Assembly (NCBI RefSeq): GCF_012516435.1
Contig: NZ_CP051216.1
Coordinates: 2,126,001-2,190,000, forward strand
Direction: 5' to 3'
Source: Pseudodesulfovibrio sp. zrk46
Lineage (GTDB): Bacteria; Desulfobacterota; Desulfovibrionia; Desulfovibrionales; Desulfovibrionaceae
DNA length: 64,000 bases
Below are positions 59,767-64,000 of the stretch, piece by piece. How positions within the stretch are numbered: the stretch's first letter is position 1; each line of letters opens with the position of its first letter. A program made the translations under genes and the position numbers. A model generated the notes under the pieces. It was given only the letters and a program-made list of their open reading frames with translations. It had not been told where the DNA came from and ran no database searches.

Positions 59767-60168
59767 CTACAGTGCGAAGCAGAAGGTCAGCTCGTTGGTG
59801 TCGTCGACGCGTTCGTAGGAGCATCTGTCGGCCATGTGGGTGACAAGCAGGATGCCTACGCCGCCGATGCGGCGTTCGTCCACATCGGTGGAGAACTCAG
59901 GCGTGTCTCCTTCGAGCGGGTTGAATGGTACGCCGCGATCACGAACAGTGACGCAAAATGTGTTGTCCGTGACGGCACAGTCCACGTCCACGTTCCCGGA
60001 GTCGCCATTGTAGGCGTACTTGGCAACGTTGACGAGGATCTCCTCCAGCACGAGGTCGAGGCGAGGCTCCATGGGCGTCGTCAGTCCGGCCTCGCGAGCG
60101 TGGGCGAGAACGTAGTCTCGAATTCCTGGCAGCATGGCCAGGTCTGCCGTGGTGGTATAGACCGGCAT
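59767..60168 (-). CDS. RsbW-like anti-sigma regulatory kinase (HATPase_c)
   Basis: It has 133 residues. The ATPase N-box is VLEEILVNVAKYAYNG, the G1 box is VRDRGVPFNP, and the G2 region is RIGGVGILLVTHMADRCSYE. This GHKL kinase type phosphorylates an STAS antagonist and, in known cases, holds a sigma factor or other effector. No sigma factor is encoded in the window. It is the last gene of the operon, 3 bases after the STAS gene. Confidence 0.93.
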   Translation of the reverse strand: MPVYTTTADLAMLPGIRDYVLAHAREAGLTTPMEPRLDLVLEEILVNVAKYAYNGDSGNVDVDCAVTDNTFCVTVRDRGVPFNPLEGDTPEFSTDVDERRIGGVGILLVTHMADRCSYERVDDTNELTFCFAL

Positions 60169-60171
60169 GCG

Positions 60172-60501
60172 TTAGCCTGCCACGGCTTCGTCGACGGTCT
60201 TGAAGACGGGAAACATGGCGGTGAATCCGGACATGACAAAGACTTCTTCGACAATGCCGTTGAGTCTGCAAAGGGCGATATTTCGCTGATTGCCCTTGAG
60301 CTTCTTGGCAAGGGTCAAAATGGAGCGGAGTCCTGCGGAGCTGATATACTCAAGGCCCTCAAAGTCGAGGACCACGTCGCCGCCTTCGGTGGAAGCCCAC
60401 TCGTCACTTTGTTTTTCGAAGTCGCTCGAGGTGACGGCATCGAGGCGGCCTGTGACATTGGCGACGATCTTGCCGCCCTGTTCCGATTGCGTGATATTCA
60501 T
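60172..60501 (-). CDS. RsbV-like STAS-domain anti-sigma-factor antagonist
   Basis: It has 109 residues. The phospho-Ser loop is YISSAGLRSILTLAKKL with DVVLDFEGLE as the preceding strand. It should be phosphorylated by the RsbW-like kinase (59767) and dephosphorylated by the SpoIIE-type phosphatase (60511). AGGAG precedes ATG 60501. It sits between these two genes, spaced 3 and 9 bases. Confidence 0.95.
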   Translation of the reverse strand: MNITQSEQGGKIVANVTGRLDAVTSSDFEKQSDEWASTEGGDVVLDFEGLEYISSAGLRSILTLAKKLKGNQRNIALCRLNGIVEEVFVMSGFTAMFPVFKTVDEAVAG

Positions 60502-60510
60502 TTGGTCTCC

Positions 60511-62445
60511 TTACTTGTCTGCTTCGCCCATGAACTGCATGGCCAGCATGGTTATGTCGTCTGATTGTTCCGCGCCTTGGGCAAAGACCTTGATGGATTC
60601 GTCAATGGTCTTGATAAGGGCGGGCGCCTGATGATTCTCCTGATTGTTCAGCAGTGACATGAGGCGGTCTTCTGAGAAGAGGTTTTGGTCCGGGTCCATG
60701 GCCTCGGTGACGCCATCCGTATAGATGAAGATGATGTCGCCGGGATTCATGGTCATGGTAGCGGTGGAGTACTCCATGGTATCCATGATGCCAGCCACGG
60801 GCTCGCCAAGGGGCGGAATCCACTCTGGGCTGCCGCCGCTGGGAATGTATACGGGCGGGTTGTGACCTGCGTTGGCGTAGCGGGTCTCGCCTGACTCGAT
60901 GTTGGTGATGGCCAGGAAAAGGGTCACGAACATGCATGATTCGTTTTCCTCTGCCAGGTCCGCGTTGACCTTGGTCAGCACCTCGCCGGGATCAAGGCCG
61001 CGCTCGGACACGACCTTGAGCAAGGTTTTGGTCACGGCCATGAAGAAGGCCGCAGGTACGCCCTTGCCGGATACGTCACCCACGAGGAAGCAGAAGTGCT
61101 TGTCGTCCACAAAGAAGAAGTCGTAGAGATCGCCGCCCACTTCCTTGGCCGGCTCGATGGAGGCGTACACCTCGAACTCCTCGCGTTCCGGGAAGGCCGG
61201 GAAGAGCTTGGGCAGGATGCCCATCTGGATCTCACGGGCAATGCGAAGCTCCGACTCAATACGCTCCTTGGCCGCCGTGGTGGTGGTCAGGTTGGAGATG
61301 TACTCCTTGAGCGAGGTCTTCATGGTGCGGAAGGAATCGGCCAGATCGCCCACTTCATCCTTGGTGGCGATATCCGGGAGCTTGAGATCCAGATTGCCGG
61401 AAGCGATTTCCAGCGCAGAAGCGGATAATTCGGTGATGGGCTGGGTTACGCGCCGGGCAATGATGATGACGATGAAAGCAAGGGCGGCAAATCCTACAAA
61501 TCCGATAAGTGCCATGGTTTTGGACAGGTTGTGGACGTCCGCCAGCATTTCGCTTTTGGGGAAGACGAGTCCCAGTGACCAGCCGCCGTTTTCCAGGCCT
61601 GTGTAGTAAAGATATCGTTCCTGTTGATTGTAGGAGGTGTCCAGAAGCACGAAGTCCTGTTTGCCCTCCACCATGTCGCGACCGATCTTCCTGAGCTGGC
61701 TGCTTCCTGCCTCCTCGGCAAGAGAGAAGATCGTCTGGTTCATGATCAGGTCGGACTCTGGGTGCGTGACGATGGTCCCGTACCGGGAAAGGAGAAATGC
61801 GTATCCGGTGTCGAACAGCTTGATGGACGCGATTTTCTTCTGGAGCCATTCAAGGGAGATGTCAGCGGTGACAACACCTGCGAAGACTTTCTCGCCGTTT
61901 ATGGTGCGGTAGAAGGGCACGGAATAGGTGGCCATGAGCACGTTGCCGCCACCTTCGTCGTTGTAGGGCTCTGTCCAGATGGCCCGCTCCAGCTCCTTGG
62001 GCAGTTGATACCAGTCCATGTAGAAATAGCGATACTGGGGGCTGCCCAACATGTTGAAACCAATGCGGCCGCCGGAGCGATAGTGATACGGGGCGAAATA
62101 GAGCTTGGTCTTATCGAGGAAATACGGCTCAAAGGCGATGGCCATGGCGTAGATTTCCGGGTTGTTGGCCAGCACTCGACGGTTGAGGTCGAGGATCTCT
62201 TCTTGGGTGAGGGTTGCGTCCTCAAGCGAGAAGGCGATGTTCTTGGCGATCTTTTGTACACCGGAAAGAACTGCGTCGATCTGGCTGGTGGTCTCGTGGG
62301 CGACGCTTTGTGAGTGTGCCTGAGCCTGTCGCAGGATGATGCCGCGAGAGTACCAGTAGTTGTATGCCAGGATGGCGCACAGAATGACGAGGGCGCAACC
62401 GAGGATTGCGAGGATAAGTTTAACTGCGAGACCGTGGCGTTTCAT
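60511..62445 (-). CDS. Membrane PP2C (SpoIIE/RsbU-type) phosphatase with Cache sensor
   Basis: It has 644 residues. TM1 is ~9-30. A periplasmic dCache-like domain (~40-300) has YAMAIAFEPYFLDKTKLYFA, FYRTINGEKVFAGVVTADIS and LFDTGYAFLLSRYGTIVTHP. TM2 is ~315-338, then HAMP (TQPITELSASALEIASGNLD), a coiled-coil, and SpoIIE/PP2C with VGGDLYDFFFVDDKHFCFLV, VGDVSGKGVPAAFFMAVTKT, YANAGHNPPV and IIFIYTDGVTEAMDP, which carry the metal-binding Asp residues. It reports a periplasmic ligand by dephosphorylating the STAS antagonist. It overlaps the binding-protein gene by ATGA, so their levels are coupled. Confidence 0.95.
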   Translation of the reverse strand: MKRHGLAVKLILAILGCALVILCAILAYNYWYSRGIILRQAQAHSQSVAHETTSQIDAVLSGVQKIAKNIAFSLEDATLTQEEILDLNRRVLANNPEIYAMAIAFEPYFLDKTKLYFAPYHYRSGGRIGFNMLGSPQYRYFYMDWYQLPKELERAIWTEPYNDEGGGNVLMATYSVPFYRTINGEKVFAGVVTADISLEWLQKKIASIKLFDTGYAFLLSRYGTIVTHPESDLIMNQTIFSLAEEAGSSQLRKIGRDMVEGKQDFVLLDTSYNQQERYLYYTGLENGGWSLGLVFPKSEMLADVHNLSKTMALIGFVGFAALAFIVIIIARRVTQPITELSASALEIASGNLDLKLPDIATKDEVGDLADSFRTMKTSLKEYISNLTTTTAAKERIESELRIAREIQMGILPKLFPAFPEREEFEVYASIEPAKEVGGDLYDFFFVDDKHFCFLVGDVSGKGVPAAFFMAVTKTLLKVVSERGLDPGEVLTKVNADLAEENESCMFVTLFLAITNIESGETRYANAGHNPPVYIPSGGSPEWIPPLGEPVAGIMDTMEYSTATMTMNPGDIIFIYTDGVTEAMDPDQNLFSEDRLMSLLNNQENHQAPALIKTIDESIKVFAQGAEQSDDITMLAMQFMGEADK

Positions 62446-63407
62446 CGGACCGGCCCCCTGTAGAATTCGGGAAATAGTGGGGCCTTATCTATGAAGTCCA
62501 TCTCGATAAGCGTGTCCTTAACCCGTTCGTATTCAGCCTGCTTCAGGATTCCCATGGACTTGGTGTCGTCGCCGTAGATGATGTTTTCCATGCGGGCCAG
62601 CATCCAACGCTGGTGGGCCCTGTTGGCCGGGACCCGCGCCTCTGTCATGCGGCGCATTACGCTTTCGATGGCTTCATCCGGATGATTGAACGCGTACATC
62701 CAGCCGCGGGCTGTGGCTTCGACCAGAGCCTTGACCACTTCGGGCTTGCTGTCGGCTGTCGATTCCAGGCAGTAGATACCGTCTTCAGGGAAATCGAGAT
62801 CAAAGTCCCGGTAAAAGAATGGGCGCAGTTCATCCTCTTCCAAACCGTAGTTCAGGAGGGTGTGGTATTCATTGTACCACATGGCGGATGCTGCCTGAAC
62901 GCCACCACGCATGAAAAGGTCCAGCGAGTCGGACTGTGGGATGATATTGACGTTGATGCCCTTTCTTTTGAACAGAGCACGTCCCTGCACCTGAAATTCA
63001 TTGGCCCAGAGGCCTATCTTTTTGCCGCCGAGATCGTCGAGAGAGTTGATATTGGAGCTTTTGAGCGTGACGAGCATGAGGGCCGAGTGCTGAACGAACT
63101 GACCGACGTTGACGATGGGCAGGGAGGCACGTTTCATGAGGCCCGTGGAGAGGAACATGGTGGCGAAATCCGCCTTGCCGCTTTCCAGATATTCGCTGGC
63201 AAGGATGTCGGGACCGCCATGGTAGATTTCTACTTCCAGCCCTGCTTCCTTGTAGAGCCCCTTGTCCTCGGCCATGTAGAATCCGGCGAATTGCGCCTGT
63301 GGCAACCACTGCAGGACAATGGAAGTCTGTTCCTGGGCGCGGACATTGGCGGCGACCAGCAGAATGACCAGTATAAGGAGAGGGATGATTCGTTTGCTGT
63401 GTTGCAT
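62442..63407 (-). CDS. NMT1/THI5-like periplasmic binding protein in the partner-switch operon
   Basis: It has 321 residues from ATG 63407 (MQHSKRIIPLLILVILLVA), where GAGGG lies close upstream; the open frame to 63488 lies in the preceding gene. The signal peptide ends near NVRAQ. SIVLQWLPQAQFAGFYMAED, LEVEIYHGGPDILASEYLES and QSDSLDLFMRGGVQAASAMW match the NMT1 family, usually the binding part of pyrimidine/taurine/nitrate-like ABC importers. Here no permease or ATPase is near; its stop overlaps the SpoIIE phosphatase start, suggesting it hands ligand state to the phosphatase's Cache domain (inference). Confidence 0.88.
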   Translation of the reverse strand: MQHSKRIIPLLILVILLVAANVRAQEQTSIVLQWLPQAQFAGFYMAEDKGLYKEAGLEVEIYHGGPDILASEYLESGKADFATMFLSTGLMKRASLPIVNVGQFVQHSALMLVTLKSSNINSLDDLGGKKIGLWANEFQVQGRALFKRKGINVNIIPQSDSLDLFMRGGVQAASAMWYNEYHTLLNYGLEEDELRPFFYRDFDLDFPEDGIYCLESTADSKPEVVKALVEATARGWMYAFNHPDEAIESVMRRMTEARVPANRAHQRWMLARMENIIYGDDTKSMGILKQAEYERVKDTLIEMDFIDKAPLFPEFYRGPVR

Positions 63408-63415
63408 GATGCCCT

Positions 63416-64000
63416 CTATTTCCCGACCGCTTCGCTGAATTCTTTCACGGTATCTTTCCATGCCTTGGTGTTCGTTGTCCCTTTCCATGCCAGTCGGGGG
63501 TCCATCTGAACTATCAGCGTATCCTGTATGACCTGATGCATTGCGTAGCCCAGTTTGGAGAGCTTGCGGATGGAGCCGAGAATCAGCGGCTTGCTGATGC
63601 CTGCCGCATCGATTTTCTTGAGGCTCACCACGATGTAGTTGTTGAACTTGACGTTGGCCAGCAGGAAACTGAGAGCCTTTCGATCGCTGTTGTTCAGTCG
63701 CTCGTCATTGGTGATGGTCAGCAGCATTCCCTGATTGCTGGAGATGGAACGGTTGGTCTCTATGGTGGGTTTGAGCTTGTCTTCCTGATCGGCGATGGAC
63801 AGGATGCCTCCATCCAGAAACGCGTAGTCAAAGTAGCCGTAGCTCTCGAGGAAATATTGGAGCCAGCGAACCTGCTTGCCCACAGCGTCAAAGAACAGCA
63901 GCTTCTTTTCGGTCCAGATGCGGGAAACGACCAGCTCCATCAGGGAATCCAAGGGTATGTTTCGGATATGCGGGAGCTTCGGAACATCCTCGCGCTGGAA
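63416..64000 (-). CDS. Partial gene of unknown function, first visible gene of the operon
   Basis: The frame is open to the window edge (from 64000, FQREDVPKLPHIRNIP...), so only the last 194 residues are seen. It has no signal peptide in the visible part. Features are RIWTEKKLLFFDAVGKQVRW, YGYFDYAFLDGGILSIA, TNRSISSNQGMLLTITNDER, and a Lys-rich helix SIRKLSKLGYAMHQVIQD. I recognise no family. It stops 8 bases before the NMT1-like gene, so it belongs to the same operon. Confidence 0.7.
   Translation of the reverse strand, partial: FQREDVPKLPHIRNIPLDSLMELVVSRIWTEKKLLFFDAVGKQVRWLQYFLESYGYFDYAFLDGGILSIADQEDKLKPTIETNRSISSNQGMLLTITNDERLNNSDRKALSFLLANVKFNNYIVVSLKKIDAAGISKPLILGSIRKLSKLGYAMHQVIQDTLIVQMDPRLAWKGTTNTKAWKDTVKEFSEAVGK

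Overview
The window looks like a chromosomal segment of a Gram-negative sulfate reducer of the Desulfovibrionaceae (Desulfovibrio or Pseudodesulfovibrio type). This is inferred from the protein style (CZB-type chemoreceptor, bacteriohemerythrin, FmdE protein, DHH-CBS protein, LpxK for lipid A), the recA/alaS and rplM/rpsI pairs, moderately high GC and dense GC-rich intergenic hairpins. Species cannot be told from sequence alone. Most of it is ordinary core genome. No prophage, IS transposase, CRISPR array or integrase was found.

Layout. 1-8.5 kb: tRNA-Val and tRNA-Asp, a lone PEP-CTERM-like surface protein, a DHH-CBS phosphoesterase, a methyltransferase, a cyclic-di-GMP-I riboswitch ahead of a 79-residue membrane protein, a tandem-CZB chemoreceptor, a MalY-type C-S lyase. 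8.6-14 kb: an orphan hybrid-sensor histidine kinase and an amino-acid ABC transporter. 14-21 kb: an M20 peptidase divergent from a five-gene peptide ABC operon. 21-25.7 kb: a four-gene BMP-family (nucleoside-like) ABC operon. 25.9-28.2 kb: a radical SAM protein and rpsI-rplM. 28.2-29.6 kb: a low-density accessory stretch with a 265-base structured repeat, a 38-codon ORF and an AT-richer membrane protein. 29.7-41.4 kb: alaS, recA, bacteriohemerythrin, a PP-loop sulfurtransferase-like protein, a Ca/Na antiporter, a second copy of the structured repeat, rnr-lpxK, BAX-inhibitor-1 protein and yccF.

41.6-44 kb: an S24-type repressor, a 54-residue zinc-ribbon protein not visible at usual ORF length cut-offs, and a PleD-like diguanylate cyclase. 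44.2-50 kb: a DUF4139 protein, a trehalose-phosphatase-like HAD protein and a beta-PGM/GH65 fusion, which together suggest disaccharide (probably trehalose) phosphorolysis. 50-54 kb: a periplasmic binding protein, ychF and an amidohydrolase. 54-57.5 kb: a FecCD-type metal/cofactor ABC transporter translationally coupled and followed by an FmdE protein. 57.6-59.6 kb: a class II aldolase with a 120-base near-perfect palindrome at its stop codon, and a phage-CII-like regulator. 59.7-64 kb: an RsbU/RsbV/RsbW-type partner-switching operon that also encodes an NMT1/THI5-like periplasmic binding protein and continues past the window edge.

The least explained material is intergenic. Two copies of a ~260-base element (28576-28840 and 36327-36585) share conserved long-range stems but have apical hairpins of unrelated sequence that both still fold. 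Two other repeat families (A and B) sit directly behind stop codons, and the aldolase gene ends in a giant hairpin. These, the riboswitch with its unknown membrane-protein target and the binding-protein/partner-switch operon are the best leads.
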